Origin: Acidobacteriota bacterium
GTDB lineage: Bacteria > Acidobacteriota > Vicinamibacteria > Vicinamibacterales > UBA2999
DNA length: 63,360 nucleotides
Direction: 5' to 3'
Assembly (NCBI GenBank): GCA_018000455.1
Contig: JAGNJW010000028.1
Span: 1-63,360, forward strand
Position numbers and translations under genes: made by a program. Below the pieces are notes generated by a model. It had not been told where the DNA came from and ran no database searches. It saw only the letters and a program-made list of their open reading frames with translations. Shown piece by piece: positions 7,554 through 17,415 of the stretch (its first letter is position 1; each line of letters begins with the position of its first letter).

Positions 7554-8897
7554 TCAGTTGCGCCAGGGCATCAGGCGTTCGATCCAGGCCACGCGTGTCA
7601 GGTCGTTGTAGATGACCGTCACCATGAGCGCCATGATCAGGACGAAACCGGCAAAGAGCATCCTCTCCTTCATCGCCAGCGAGAAGTCACGTCGCGCGAT
7701 CGCCTCCATGCCCATGATCGCCATGTGACCACCGTCGAGGACGGGAATCGGCAGCAGATTCAGCAGGCCGAGATTCAAGCTGATCGAGGCCATCAGGGCG
7801 AAGAGCTCCACCCAACCCTGACGCGCCGAGGCGCCCGAGAGCTGCGCGATGCCTACCGGTCCCAGGAGCTGTTTCGGCGAGGCCCGCCCTGTGAAGAGTT
7901 CCGCCAGCGTGCGGAGGATGAGGCCGGCCGTCTGCACATTTCGCTGCACGCTCAAGCCGAGGGCCTCGACCGGGCCCGGCGTGTACGATGTGGTCTCGTT
8001 GCCGAGGGTCACGCCGATGACGGCGGTGTCGCCGCGCGTCTCGGGGGTGACCGTGAGGGTCCGCTCGACCCCGTCGCGTTCGACGACGATCGTCGTGGCC
8101 TGGCCGCCGCGCGTACGCAGCAGGTCGGACACGTTGCGGGAGTAGACCATGCGCGTGCCTTCGATGCGCTTGATCTTGTCGCCGCGCTCCACTCCGGCCT
8201 TCTCCGCCGGGTCTCCGGGGTTGACGGCGTCGATGACGGGATAGGTGTCGGGCAGCACGCCAATCGTGCCGACCTCGAAGGTGCTGTCGGTCTGCATCGT
8301 GACCTTGGAGGAGGCCGGACGGACCGTGACGGTGCGCTCCTCCGTGCCGCGGCGCACGACGAACTCCACGTCGAGATCGGGCTTCGACGACACCGCCATG
8401 TCGAGCTCTTCCCAGGTGGAGATGCCGCGGCCGTTGATCTTCACGATCTCGTCGCCGGGGGCGATGCCGGCGGCGGCGGCCGGGGAATCCGCCTGCACGA
8501 CCCCGATGACGGCGGGCCGGCTCAGGAAGGCGAGCACACGGTCGCCCTGCATCAACACGATCGCGAGCACGAGCACCGCCAGAATCATGTTCATGGCCGG
8601 GCCGGCCAGCAGGATCTGGAAGCGCTGCCACTTGCTCTTCGACATGAACTCGTCGGTCGCGCCCTGAGGATTGTCTTCGGGGTTCTCGCCCGCCATCTTC
8701 ACGTAGCCGCCGAGCGGGATCAGGCTCAGGCAATACTCCGTGTCCCCCTTCTTGAACGACAGCAGCTTGGGCCCGAAACCGAGCGAGAACGTATGTACGC
8801 GCACGCCGTGCCAGCGGGCCAGCAGGAAATGCCCCAGCTCGTGCACGAACACGAGCACGCCCAGCACGAACGCGAACGCGAGCGGTGTCGTCAACAT
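7554..8897 (-). CDS. rseP: RIP site-2 metalloprotease RseP
   Basis: This 447-residue inner-membrane zinc protease carries the HExxH motif in its first membrane segment (HELGH, residues 19-23). Two PDZ-like regions lie in the middle, with segments such as SPAAAAGIAPGDEIVKING and PAEKAGVERGDKIKRIEG. The second active-site motif is near the C-terminus (NLLPIPVLDGGH, LDG). Family members cut transmembrane anti-sigma factors and signal-peptide remnants. It lies 7 bases downstream of dxr in the conserved order uppS-cdsA-dxr-rseP, so it is co-transcribed with lipid and isoprenoid genes. Length and motifs are all typical. Confidence 0.96.
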   Translation of the reverse strand: MLTTPLAFAFVLGVLVFVHELGHFLLARWHGVRVHTFSLGFGPKLLSFKKGDTEYCLSLIPLGGYVKMAGENPEDNPQGATDEFMSKSKWQRFQILLAGPAMNMILAVLVLAIVLMQGDRVLAFLSRPAVIGVVQADSPAAAAGIAPGDEIVKINGRGISTWEELDMAVSSKPDLDVEFVVRRGTEERTVTVRPASSKVTMQTDSTFEVGTIGVLPDTYPVIDAVNPGDPAEKAGVERGDKIKRIEGTRMVYSRNVSDLLRTRGGQATTIVVERDGVERTLTVTPETRGDTAVIGVTLGNETTSYTPGPVEALGLSVQRNVQTAGLILRTLAELFTGRASPKQLLGPVGIAQLSGASARQGWVELFALMASISLNLGLLNLLPIPVLDGGHMAIMGMEAIARRDFSLAMKERMLFAGFVLIMALMVTVIYNDLTRVAWIERLMPWRN

Positions 8898-8904
8898 CGA
8901 ACCA

Positions 8905-10077
8905 CTACCTCTGCTCCGATTCTACCTGCTCGCGCACGAGGCCGCGGGCGTGAGCCTTGGCCCAGGCGTCGACGGCCCGTACAGCGGGCAGCGTGTCGAC
9001 CGGCGCCGCCCGATGGGCGTCCATGGTCGCGGCAATCACGTCTGGAATCGCGGTGAACGCGAGCTGTCCAGCCAGGAATGACGCGACGGCGACCTCGTTG
9101 GCCGCATTGAGCACGATCGGCAGGCTGCGGTCGGCCTCGAGGGCGCGGAAGGCGAGGCCCAGGCACGGGAACTCGTCCCACGCCGGTGGATGGAATTCGA
9201 GCGTGCCGGCGCGTGCAAGATCGAGATGCGGCACCGGCGTGTGCCAGCGCTCGGGATACGAGAAGGCGTACTGGATCGGCAGCCGCATGTCGGTGGTACC
9301 CAGCTGGGCCAGCATCGATCCGTCGGTGAACTCAACCAACGAGTGGACGATCGACTGCGGATGGACGACGACGTCGATCTGGGCGGCCTCGACGCCGAAC
9401 AGCCAGTGCGCCTCGATGACTTCGAGCCCCTTGTTCATGAGCGTGGCAGAGTCGATGGTGATCTTGGGCCCCATCTGCCACGTTGGATGCTTGAGCGCCG
9501 CCGCCGGCGTGACCGCCGCCAGGCTGGCACGCGTGCGGCCGCGGAACGGCCCGCCGGAGGCCGTGAGGATGAGTCGCCGCACGTGCTGCGCCTGATGCCC
9601 GTGCAGGCACTGGTGGATGGCGTTGTGCTCGCTGTCGACCGGCAGAATGGCAACGCCCCTGGCCCGGGCGCGATCCATCACGAGCCCGCCGGCCATCACG
9701 AGCACTTCTTTGTTGGCCAGCGCGATGGTCTTGCCGGCGTCGATGGCGGCCAGCACCGCCTCGAGGGCTGCCGTGCCCGACGAGGCACAGAGCACGAGGT
9801 CGACGTCGGGCCGCGTCGCGACCATCACCAGGCCGTCGTCGCCCACGCCCCGCCACGCCGGCTGGTGGCTCGTCGCGGCGACCAGACGCGCGAGCGCATC
9901 ATCGGTGGCCATGGAGACGGCCGTTGGCCGGTGCCTCACGACCGCCGGCGCCAGCACCTCGGCGCTGGTCGCTGCGGCAAGGCCCACGATCCGCACGCGC
10001 TCGGGATGCGCCTCGGCCACCGAGAGCGCGCTGGTGCCAATGGAGCCGGTGGCGCCGAGAATCGCAACCCGAATCAT
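8905..10077 (-). CDS. dxr: 1-deoxy-D-xylulose 5-phosphate reductoisomerase
   Basis: This 390-residue enzyme carries out the first committed step of the MEP isoprenoid pathway, turning DXP into MEP with NADPH. The dinucleotide loop GATGSIG lies at residues 8-14. The metal and substrate region DSEHNAIHQCL and the flexible-loop region SGGPFRGR are present, as are MGPKITIDSATLMNKGLE and HPQSIVHSLVEF. Start ATG 10077 overlaps the stop of cdsA by four bases (ATGA); the longer upstream frame is the shadow of cdsA. No truncation is apparent. Confidence 0.97.
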   Translation of the reverse strand: MIRVAILGATGSIGTSALSVAEAHPERVRIVGLAAATSAEVLAPAVVRHRPTAVSMATDDALARLVAATSHQPAWRGVGDDGLVMVATRPDVDLVLCASSGTAALEAVLAAIDAGKTIALANKEVLVMAGGLVMDRARARGVAILPVDSEHNAIHQCLHGHQAQHVRRLILTASGGPFRGRTRASLAAVTPAAALKHPTWQMGPKITIDSATLMNKGLEVIEAHWLFGVEAAQIDVVVHPQSIVHSLVEFTDGSMLAQLGTTDMRLPIQYAFSYPERWHTPVPHLDLARAGTLEFHPPAWDEFPCLGLAFRALEADRSLPIVLNAANEVAVASFLAGQLAFTAIPDVIAATMDAHRAAPVDTLPAVRAVDAWAKAHARGLVREQVESEQR

Positions 10078-10856
10078 GCCAGCGTCACGAGCAGGTAGAA
10101 TAGCGGCGCGCAGAAGAGCAGCGCGTCGATTCGGTCGAGCACGCCGCCGTGGCCGGGAATCAGAGTACCGCTGTCTTTCACGCCGGCCGCGCGCTTGAAC
10201 GACGATTCGAAGAGATCGCCGGCGATGCCGGCGATGACCATTCCCAGGCCGGCCACCCACACCGCGCCAGGATGCAGCGCCGGCAGCCACCAGTGCGCGA
10301 TCGCCAGCAGCGCCAGCGGCGCCAGCACGAGGCCGCCAATCGCGCCTTCGACCGTCTTCTTCGGGCTGATGGTGGGCGCCAGCGGCCGCCGCCCGAACGT
10401 GCGGCCCGAGTAATACTGGCAGGTGTCGCTCGCCGCGACGGTCGCGACGAGCGTCAGCACACCCTCGCGGCCCGTCACCTGGTGGATGGCCACGAGCGCG
10501 CCGAGCGGCAGGCCGATGTAGACCGGCGCCAGCAGGCCGGCACCGGCGCCGTGCACGAGCGGCGCGCCGTGCAGGCCGCTGGTCATGAGCGACACGCCGA
10601 GGGCGACGAGGATCACGCCGAGCAGCGACGGCACGTGCACCCACGGCAGGGCTACGGCGGCGCAAGCGGCGAGGGTCGCCGCCAGCGCCGGCAGGAATGG
10701 CAGCGGCGCCCCGACTGCGCGGGCCAGCCTGGCGAACTCGAGGAACGCCAGGCCGGCGACGGCGAGCGCCACCGCGAGCAGCGCCGTCGAGGACAGGAAC
10801 CAGACGAGCGCAAAAGCCGAGGCGGCGAGCGCCACGCCGCTCACGAAACGTGTCAT
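10074..10856 (-). CDS. cdsA: Phosphatidate cytidylyltransferase (CDP-diglyceride synthase)
   Basis: This is a 260-residue polytopic inner-membrane enzyme that makes CDP-diacylglycerol from phosphatidate and CTP, feeding phospholipid synthesis. The full CDP-diglyceride synthase signature is present near the C-terminus: SSFKRAAGVKDSG, then PGHGGVLDRIDA. Hydrophobic helices fill the rest. ATG 10856 is chosen over a start 19 codons upstream because the extra residues are Arg/Pro-rich and crowd the end of uppS, which lies 13 bases away. It overlaps dxr by ATGA, so it is coupled. Confidence 0.94.
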   Translation of the reverse strand: MTRFVSGVALAASAFALVWFLSSTALLAVALAVAGLAFLEFARLARAVGAPLPFLPALAATLAACAAVALPWVHVPSLLGVILVALGVSLMTSGLHGAPLVHGAGAGLLAPVYIGLPLGALVAIHQVTGREGVLTLVATVAASDTCQYYSGRTFGRRPLAPTISPKKTVEGAIGGLVLAPLALLAIAHWWLPALHPGAVWVAGLGMVIAGIAGDLFESSFKRAAGVKDSGTLIPGHGGVLDRIDALLFCAPLFYLLVTLA

Positions 10857-10869
10857 GACTGCGGGAAAC

Positions 10870-11661
<792 letters not shown>

Positions 11662-11717
11662 GGGTCGTTCAGCGAGGCAAAGGGAAATCTTACCGCAGCT
11701 GACAGCCCAACTGGGTG

Positions 11718-12509
11718 TCAGCCCTCGTAGTGGACCTTCCAGAGGTGCAGGCCGCAGGCGGGCGCGGTCGGGCCGGCGTCGGCCCGAGCGCCGCCGGCTA
11801 GGGCGCGGCGAACGTCGGCTACCGAGAGCCGTCCCTTACCGACCAGCACGAGGGTGCCCGCCATGGCGCGCACCTGATGGCGCAGGAAGCCCGAGCCGGC
11901 GACTTCGACCATCAGCAGGCGGCCGCGGTCGGCGGGCGCGGCGCACCACGGCGGCAGCGCCGGAGCCGGTTCGACAAAGCAGGTCCAGATGCGGCGCACG
12001 GTGGTCTTGACGTCGCTCCCCTGCGCCTGGAAGGCCGAGAAGTCGTGCTCGCCGACAAAGAGCGCCGCCGCCTCCTGCATCGCAGCCAGCGACAACCGCT
12101 GTGGCACGTGCCAGGCCGCGCGGCGCAGCGAGGGCTGCCCCGTCGCCGCGTGCCAGATGTAGTAACGGTAGGTCTTGCCGCGGGCGTGAATCCGCGCATG
12201 GAAGCGGTCTGGCATCTCCTCGGCCGCGACGACCCGCAGATCGGCCGGCAGCGAGGCATTGCAGGCCCTTACGAGCCGATCTGGGGCAATCGCCACCGTC
12301 AGCGTGATGCTGGCGACCTGGGCCGCGGCGTGAACTCCAGCGTCGGTGCGTCCGGCGGCCGCCACGTGCACCTTCGCCCCTTCGATGCGGCTGAGGACGT
12401 CTTCGAGTTCGCCCTGCACGGTGCGCTGTCCCGTCTGGCGTTGCCAGCCGGCGAAGTCGGCACCGTCGTAGGCCAGCACCAGCCGCAGGGTGCGCGCGTG
12501 CGCGGGCAT
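11718..12509 (-). CDS. truA: tRNA pseudouridine(38-40) synthase
   Basis: This 263-residue enzyme isomerises uridines 38, 39 and 40 in the tRNA anticodon arm. The active-site Asp lies in AAGRTDAGVHA. LAYDGADFAGWQRQ at the N-terminus and FLRHQVRAMAGTLV near the C-terminus are family blocks. ATG 12509 fits family length; a frame extending far upstream overlaps pyrE and is Arg-rich, so it is rejected. It follows pyrE after 14 bases on the same strand and is probably co-transcribed with it. Confidence 0.95.
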   Translation of the reverse strand: MPAHARTLRLVLAYDGADFAGWQRQTGQRTVQGELEDVLSRIEGAKVHVAAAGRTDAGVHAAAQVASITLTVAIAPDRLVRACNASLPADLRVVAAEEMPDRFHARIHARGKTYRYYIWHAATGQPSLRRAAWHVPQRLSLAAMQEAAALFVGEHDFSAFQAQGSDVKTTVRRIWTCFVEPAPALPPWCAAPADRGRLLMVEVAGSGFLRHQVRAMAGTLVLVGKGRLSVADVRRALAGGARADAGPTAPACGLHLWKVHYEG

Positions 12510-12523
12510 CGCGCCTCCAGCCG

Positions 12524-13093
12524 TCAGCGCCGCGAGCCCGGCTTGGTCACCGGCACGCCCTGCTGGCAGAGCGGGCAGGCGTCGGCGGCATGGGCCAAGA
12601 CGTTCATCGGGCACAAGCCGGCAAACGGTACTGACAGACCGTGGGCGCCGTGGCTGCGGTCCATGATCGAGGCCGCGCCGACCACCGTCGCGCCGAGCGC
12701 CTCGGCCACCGCGATCGTCTCGCGCGTCGAGCCGCCGGTCGTAAGAACGTCCTCGACGACGAGCACCCGATCGTCCGACGACAGGGCGAAACCGCGCCTG
12801 AGCGCGAGGGTGCCCTCGGTGCGTTCGGCGAAGATGGCGCGCACGCCCAAGGCCCGCCCGACTTCCTGGCCGATCACGATGCCGCCCAAGGCCGGCGAGA
12901 GCACCACATTGGCGCCCCAAGAGCGCGTCAGATCGGCAATTCCGGCCCCGAGCGCCTCGGCGCGGGCAGGATGCTGGAGCACGAGCGCGCACTGGAGGTA
13001 GCCGGAGCTGTGGAGACCCGACGACAGCCGGAAGTGCCCTTCGAGCAGGGCGCCCGACTCTCGGAAATGGCGCAACACGTCGATGTCGTTCAT
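12524..13093 (-). CDS. pyrE: Orotate phosphoribosyltransferase
   Basis: This 189-residue enzyme makes OMP from orotate and PRPP, the penultimate step to UMP. The PRPP-binding motif is VLVVEDVLTTGGSTRE. The N-terminal FRLSSGLHSSGYLQCA and LSPALGGIVIGQEVGRAL are typical. It ends in ACPLCQQGVPVTKPGSRR, a CPLC tail shared with the second pyrE-like gene at 52.2 kb. A TATACT box lies 8 bases before its ATG, so it may be translated from a leaderless message. Confidence 0.94.
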   Translation of the reverse strand: MNDIDVLRHFRESGALLEGHFRLSSGLHSSGYLQCALVLQHPARAEALGAGIADLTRSWGANVVLSPALGGIVIGQEVGRALGVRAIFAERTEGTLALRRGFALSSDDRVLVVEDVLTTGGSTRETIAVAEALGATVVGAASIMDRSHGAHGLSVPFAGLCPMNVLAHAADACPLCQQGVPVTKPGSRR

Positions 13094-13101
13094 CGAGCGG
13101 T

Positions 13102-13107
13102 AGTATA
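13102..13107 (-). promoter_or_regulatory. Candidate -10 box (TATACT) of a leaderless pyrE-truA transcript
   Basis: TATACT on the minus strand ends 8 bases before ATG 13093, so the predicted transcript would begin at or within a base or two of the start codon. No Shine-Dalgarno sequence fits in the gap. Confidence 0.45.
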
Positions 13108-13265
13108 GCCGTGGGGACTGGCCGAACCCTGACCCGGCCCGGGACGTCTATGGTTGTGTCGTGGTCCGCCGCAGACGCCCGCGCACGGGGCGGCAGCGAT
13201 CTTGCTCGGCAAACGTCCGGGTGCCGGCAGGTGCCCACGGTTTCGGTCATCGGGAGAACCAGCAC

Positions 13266-14906
13266 ATGTTCGGGATTCGACGGTCGGCGGTAGGCGCGGC
13301 AGTGATGAGGGCCCTGGTCGGCCTGTCCGTTTTTGGAGCGGCGGCTGTTCACGCCCAGACACCTGCGGCCCCCGAGCCGGAGCGCCGCCTGAGCGTCACC
13401 GATGCCGTGCAGCTGGCACTCGAGCAGAACGCCGACCTGGAAGTGGTGCGGCTGACGCCCCAGTTGCAGGACCTGGGCGTGTCACAGGCCCGCGCGGCCT
13501 GGGCGCCCAGCATCACCAGCCTCGTGCAGGGCGACAACCGCAACAGCCCGCCGAACAGCTTCCTGTCGGGCGGCCAGACCAAGGTCACCAACACCCAGGC
13601 ACTCTACAACTTCGGCCTGACGTCGGCATTGCCGTGGTACGGCTCCAGCTACCGCGTAGGCTGGGACAACTATCGCTCGACCACCAACAACCAGTTCGCG
13701 AACTTCTCGCCCCAGACCGGCTCGACGCTGTCGCTGAACTTCACTCAGCCGCTGCTGCGCAACTTCAAGATCGACGGCAACCGACAGCAGCTGCAAGTCT
13801 CGCGCAAGAACCGCGAGATCTCGGATGTGCAGGTGCGCGAGGCCGTCGCCAGCACGACCCGGTCGGTCAAGAACGCCTACTGGGATCTGGTCTTTGCGAT
13901 CAACAGCCTCGACGTGCAGCGGCAGTCGCTCGATCTGGCGCAACGCTCGCTCAAGGAGAACCGCGCCCGCGTCGAGATCGGCACCATGGCGCCCATCGAC
14001 ATCGTGCAGGCGGAGGCGGAGGTGGCCCAGCGCGAGGAGGCCGTGATCGTGGCGGAAGCCGCCATCGCCCGCGCCGAAGACCAGCTGCGCGCGCTCATCT
14101 ACGGTGAACACGCGGCCGAGCAGTGGGCCGCGCGCCTCGTGCCCACCGACGCGGCTACCTTCACGCCGGTCGCCGTCGACCTGCAGGCTGCCGTGCAGCA
14201 GGCGCTCGACGCGCGCACCGACCTCCAGCAGGCACAGAAGACCATCGAAGCCAACGACATCTCGATCCGTTATCTGCGCAACCAGATCATGCCCGACCTC
14301 AATGCGTCGGTCGACTACGGCGCCACCGGCATCGGCGGCAGCCAGTTCATTCGCGGCGCCGGCTTTCCGGGCCCCGTCATCGGCTCGGTGAATCGGCCGT
14401 TCACCGACGTGCTGGGCGACATCGTGAGATCGGACTTCCCGACCTGGACCTTCGCCCTCCAGCTCTCGTACCCGCTCGGCAACTCGAGCGCCGACGTCAG
14501 CCTGGCGCGCGCCAAGCTGCAGAATCAGCAGTCCCTCAAGCAGTTGAACTCGTCGAAGATCCGCGTCGCTACCGAAGTGCGCGAGACCGCGCGTACGGTC
14601 ACGACCAACGCCAAGCGCGTCGACGCCACGCGGTCGTCGCGGGCGCTGGCCGAGAAGCGCCTCGAAGCCGAAGAGAAGAAGTTCCAGGCCGGCATGACCA
14701 CCAACTTCTTCGTGCTGCAGGCCCAGCGCGACTTGAACCAGGCGCGCAACAACGAGCTGCAGGCCCTCATCGACTATCTGAAGTCGGTCGTGAACTACGA
14801 AACGGCGCAGATCGCCCCGCTTGCCGGTGGTGCCGGTGTCACCGTGGTCTCGACGGCCGGCGGCACGGCCACCCGAACCACCGGCTCGCAGCAACAGCAG
14901 CAATAG
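13266..14906 (+). CDS. TolC-family outer-membrane channel protein
   Basis: This 546-residue protein has a signal peptide (about residues 1-32, ending VHAQ) followed by an OEP-type sequence. The first repeat begins LSVTDAVQLALEQNADL; long amphipathic coiled-coil helices and beta-strands with YPLGNSSADVSLARAKL in the second repeat are typical. The C-terminal tail is Gln/Thr-rich. It would form the outer-membrane duct of an efflux or secretion system. No membrane-fusion or pump gene is next to it, unlike the second TolC-type gene at 23.7-25.3 kb. ATG 13266 is chosen because it starts a good signal peptide and has GGGAGAA upstream. Confidence 0.9.
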   Translation: MFGIRRSAVGAAVMRALVGLSVFGAAAVHAQTPAAPEPERRLSVTDAVQLALEQNADLEVVRLTPQLQDLGVSQARAAWAPSITSLVQGDNRNSPPNSFLSGGQTKVTNTQALYNFGLTSALPWYGSSYRVGWDNYRSTTNNQFANFSPQTGSTLSLNFTQPLLRNFKIDGNRQQLQVSRKNREISDVQVREAVASTTRSVKNAYWDLVFAINSLDVQRQSLDLAQRSLKENRARVEIGTMAPIDIVQAEAEVAQREEAVIVAEAAIARAEDQLRALIYGEHAAEQWAARLVPTDAATFTPVAVDLQAAVQQALDARTDLQQAQKTIEANDISIRYLRNQIMPDLNASVDYGATGIGGSQFIRGAGFPGPVIGSVNRPFTDVLGDIVRSDFPTWTFALQLSYPLGNSSADVSLARAKLQNQQSLKQLNSSKIRVATEVRETARTVTTNAKRVDATRSSRALAEKRLEAEEKKFQAGMTTNFFVLQAQRDLNQARNNELQALIDYLKSVVNYETAQIAPLAGGAGVTVVSTAGGTATRTTGSQQQQQ

Positions 14907-15004
14907 GCGCGACACCACCTTGTGGGGGCCGTCGCCGGCGCCGCCCCGCCCCGGGGAAGCTCCATCAGTCGCGCGCGCCGGTTTGAGGCGGAGCGGCAGT
15001 GGCG

Positions 15005-15010
15005 TAAGAT
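15005..15010 (+). promoter_or_regulatory. Candidate -10 box (TAAGAT) just upstream of the family-2 glycosyltransferase
   Basis: TAAGAT ends 7 bases before the GTG at 15018, again leaving no room for a ribosome-binding site. A clear -35 is not seen. Confidence 0.35.
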
Positions 15011-15017
15011 TCGGCGC

Positions 15018-15815
15018 GTGCCGAAGCTGTCGGTCACCCTCATCACGCGCGACGAGGCCGCCAACCTGGCGGCCGCGCTCGACTCGGTCGCCTGGGCCGA
15101 CGAGATCGTGGTCGTCGACTCGGAGAGCCGCGACGCCACGGTGGACGTCGCCCGGCGCTACACGTCGAAGGTGCTAGTGCGGCCGTGGTCGGGCTACGTC
15201 GAGCAGAAGAACCGCGCGGCGGAGGAAGCCACCCACGACTGGATTCTCTCGATCGACGCCGACGAGCGCGTCACGCCGGAACTGGCGGCCGAGATCCAGG
15301 CGCTGATGCGCGACGAGCCGGCGGCTGCCGGCTATCGGGTGCCGCGCGTCACCTTCCATCTCGGCCGCTGGATCCGCACGACCGACTGGTATCCCGACCA
15401 TCAGCTCCGGCTCTACGACCGCCGGCGCGCGCGCTGGGCGGGAAAACTGGTGCACGAGTCGGTGCAGGCCCATGGACCGGTCGTGGATCTGAGAAGCGAG
15501 CTGCAACACTTCGCCTACCGCGACCTCTCGCACCACCTGCAGACGATGGATCGCTACACGACGCTGGCCGCACGCCAGATGCGTGACGATGGACGCACGG
15601 CCGGTTGGCTCGACCTGGCCGTGCACCCTCCGGCGGCATTCCTCCGCAACTACGTCCTGCGCGGCGGTTTTCGCGACGGCTTGCCGGGCTTGGTCATCTC
15701 GACCCTCAATGCGACCTACGTGGCCCTGAAGTTCGCCAAACTCTGGGAATTGTGTTCTCACTCCACCTCGACTCCGCCCGCACCTGGCGCGGCGGGCAGC
15801 AGCAAGTCCTTCTGA
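15018..15815 (+). CDS. Family-2 glycosyltransferase (LPS core WaaE/KdtX-like)
   Basis: This 265-residue cytoplasmic or membrane-associated transferase uses a nucleotide-sugar donor. The GT-A fold signature is clear: LSVTLITRDEAANLAAALDS at the N-terminus, ADEIVVVDSESRDAT, and the DxD-like metal site in WILSIDADERVTPEL. YVEQKNRAAEEATHDW and WYPDHQLRLYDRRRARW are typical of the WaaE/KdtX group that decorates the LPS inner core. GTG 15018 is chosen since the frame upstream is low-complexity Arg/Gly and a -10-like box lies just before it. Its 3' end overlaps the next glycosyltransferase by 64 bases in another frame. Confidence 0.88.
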   Translation: MPKLSVTLITRDEAANLAAALDSVAWADEIVVVDSESRDATVDVARRYTSKVLVRPWSGYVEQKNRAAEEATHDWILSIDADERVTPELAAEIQALMRDEPAAAGYRVPRVTFHLGRWIRTTDWYPDHQLRLYDRRRARWAGKLVHESVQAHGPVVDLRSELQHFAYRDLSHHLQTMDRYTTLAARQMRDDGRTAGWLDLAVHPPAAFLRNYVLRGGFRDGLPGLVISTLNATYVALKFAKLWELCSHSTSTPPAPGAAGSSKSF

Positions 15816-16840
15816 CGGTGCTTGGTTTGCGCGCGCGCGGCCACCGGGCCGTGCTCGTGGCGCACCCGGAGGGCGTGCTCTATCGGCGCGCGAGCGAAGG
15901 CGACGATCTGGTGCCGCTCGCCCCGCGTTCGGAGGTCGATCTCGCCTCGGCGTGGCGGCTGGCCCGCGTCATCGCGATGCACCGGCCCGACGTCGTCCAC
16001 GCTCACGATCCGCATGCGGTGGCCATGGCCTCGATGGCCCTCTCGTTCCGCGTCGGGCCGAAGGTGCCGACGCTGGTGGCTTCGCGCCGCGTCGATTTCC
16101 ACTTGCAGAAGCATTCGTTCTCGCGGTGGAAGTACCGCCAGGTGGCCTGCTTCATTGCGGCGTCGAGGGCGATCGCTGACGTGCTCGCGGCCGACGGCGT
16201 GCCCAAGGCCCGCATCACGGTCGTGCACGACGGCATCGACGTGGAGCGGGTGATGCACGTGCCGGCGGCCGACCTGCATCGGGAGTTCTGGTTCCCGCGC
16301 GGCGCGCCGGTGCTCGTGAACGTGGCGGCGCTCGTGCCGCACAAGGGCCAGAAGTTCCTCGTCGATGCCATGGCGCGCGTGCGTCGGACGATTGCCGACG
16401 CGCAGCTCGTCATCTTCGGCGAAGGCGAACTGCGCGGCGCTCTCGAAGCGCAGATCCGCGAGCTCGGGCTCGACAAGCACGTGGTGCTGGCCGGCTTCCG
16501 CGAGGACGTGCTCGGGCTGACGCGGAGCGCCGATCTCTTCGTGCTGAGCTCGGTGACCGAAGGCCTCGGGTCGACGCTGCTCGACGCCATGGCGATGGGC
16601 CTGGCCGTGGCGGGCACGCGAGCCGGCGGCATCCCGGAGGCGGTGGAGGAGGGCGTGACGGGCGTGCTCGTACCGCCCGGCAACAGCGAGGCGCTCGCCG
16701 ACGCGATCGTGCGGCTGCTCGGCGATGCGGCCATCCGGACACGCATGGGCGAGGCCGGGCGTGCGCGGGTGCGGGCCGAGTTCGGCGTCGACCGGCTGGT
16801 CGAAGGCACGCTGGCGGCCTACCGACAGTACGCGCGGTAA
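15752..16840 (+). CDS. Family-4 glycosyltransferase
   Basis: This 362-residue GT-B-fold transferase is probably involved in lipopolysaccharide or exopolysaccharide assembly together with the overlapping family-2 enzyme. The N-terminal domain has the Gly-rich TWRGGQQQVLL loop. The C-terminal half has the donor-binding pattern LVNVAALVPHKGQKFL, then EGLGSTLLDAMAMGLAVAGT and GGIPEAVEEG with the ExxxxxxxE arrangement. The likely start is GTG 15752 inside the preceding gene; no ATG occurs before the glycine-rich loop. The 64-base overlap implies translational coupling. Acceptor sugar is unknown. Confidence 0.87.
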   Translation: MFSLHLDSARTWRGGQQQVLLTVLGLRARGHRAVLVAHPEGVLYRRASEGDDLVPLAPRSEVDLASAWRLARVIAMHRPDVVHAHDPHAVAMASMALSFRVGPKVPTLVASRRVDFHLQKHSFSRWKYRQVACFIAASRAIADVLAADGVPKARITVVHDGIDVERVMHVPAADLHREFWFPRGAPVLVNVAALVPHKGQKFLVDAMARVRRTIADAQLVIFGEGELRGALEAQIRELGLDKHVVLAGFREDVLGLTRSADLFVLSSVTEGLGSTLLDAMAMGLAVAGTRAGGIPEAVEEGVTGVLVPPGNSEALADAIVRLLGDAAIRTRMGEAGRARVRAEFGVDRLVEGTLAAYRQYAR

Positions 16841-16850
16841 CGACCGTCGC

Positions 16851-17399
16851 TCAGCGCTTCCCGCCCGGCGCGCCCCAGCGGCCGCTCTGCATCTCGTTGA
16901 ACCGCAGGCCGGCCATCGAGATGTTGGCCATGAGATGGGGCGCCAGTTCGTCCACGTCCTCGATGGCTTCGTCGAGTTGCAGCTCCCCGGCACCCAGGCT
17001 CCCGGTGGTCGTGCGCAGCCGGTCGGCCAGGAAGACCGCGAGCGACTGGTAGAAGCGGGCGGCGAAGCCGACGTCCTGGCGCAACTTCTCCTGCAGCGCG
17101 GCCCGGGGCACGGCGCCGACCCGTGATTCCACCTCGGCACGCACGCTCGCCGTCGGCGGCCGGGCATCGACGAACGAGATCTCGCCGACCACGTCGCCCG
17201 CCTTGAGCTCGGCCACGCGCGGCGCCGCCTGCGTGTAGACGACGAAGCGGCCATCGAGCACGAAGTAGAGCCACTCGGTCGGTGTGCCCTGGTGGATTAG
17301 CTGTTCGCCGGAGGCGAGGGTCATCTTCTGCCCGTGGCGCATCATCCACGCCACGTCGAGGTCGTCGAGAATCCCCAGGAAATACAGCGCTCGTCTCAT
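16851..17399 (-). CDS. Cyclic-nucleotide-binding-domain protein of the RiPP export operon
   Basis: This is a 182-residue protein. Residues about 10-120 form a CRP-type cyclic-nucleotide-binding fold (MTLASGEQLIHQGTPTEWLYFVLDGRF, LKAGDVVGEISFVDARPPTASVRA). The rest is helical (FAARFYQSLAVFLADRL) with no helix-turn-helix, so it is not an ordinary CRP regulator. It matches the bacteriocin-type transport-associated family that accompanies NHLM exporters. It is the last gene of the export operon, 16 bases after the second ABC gene. ATG 17399 has a GAGGAA site 6 bases upstream. A role in sensing or gating export is a guess. Confidence 0.85.
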   Translation of the reverse strand: MRRALYFLGILDDLDVAWMMRHGQKMTLASGEQLIHQGTPTEWLYFVLDGRFVVYTQAAPRVAELKAGDVVGEISFVDARPPTASVRAEVESRVGAVPRAALQEKLRQDVGFAARFYQSLAVFLADRLRTTTGSLGAGELQLDEAIEDVDELAPHLMANISMAGLRFNEMQSGRWGAPGGKR

Positions 17400-17415
17400 G
17401 TGATTCCTCACGCCT

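Noticed and set aside
16851..17399. Full CRP/FNR-type transcription regulator of the RiPP locus
   Set aside because: No C-terminal helix-turn-helix can be found; only the sensor domain is present.
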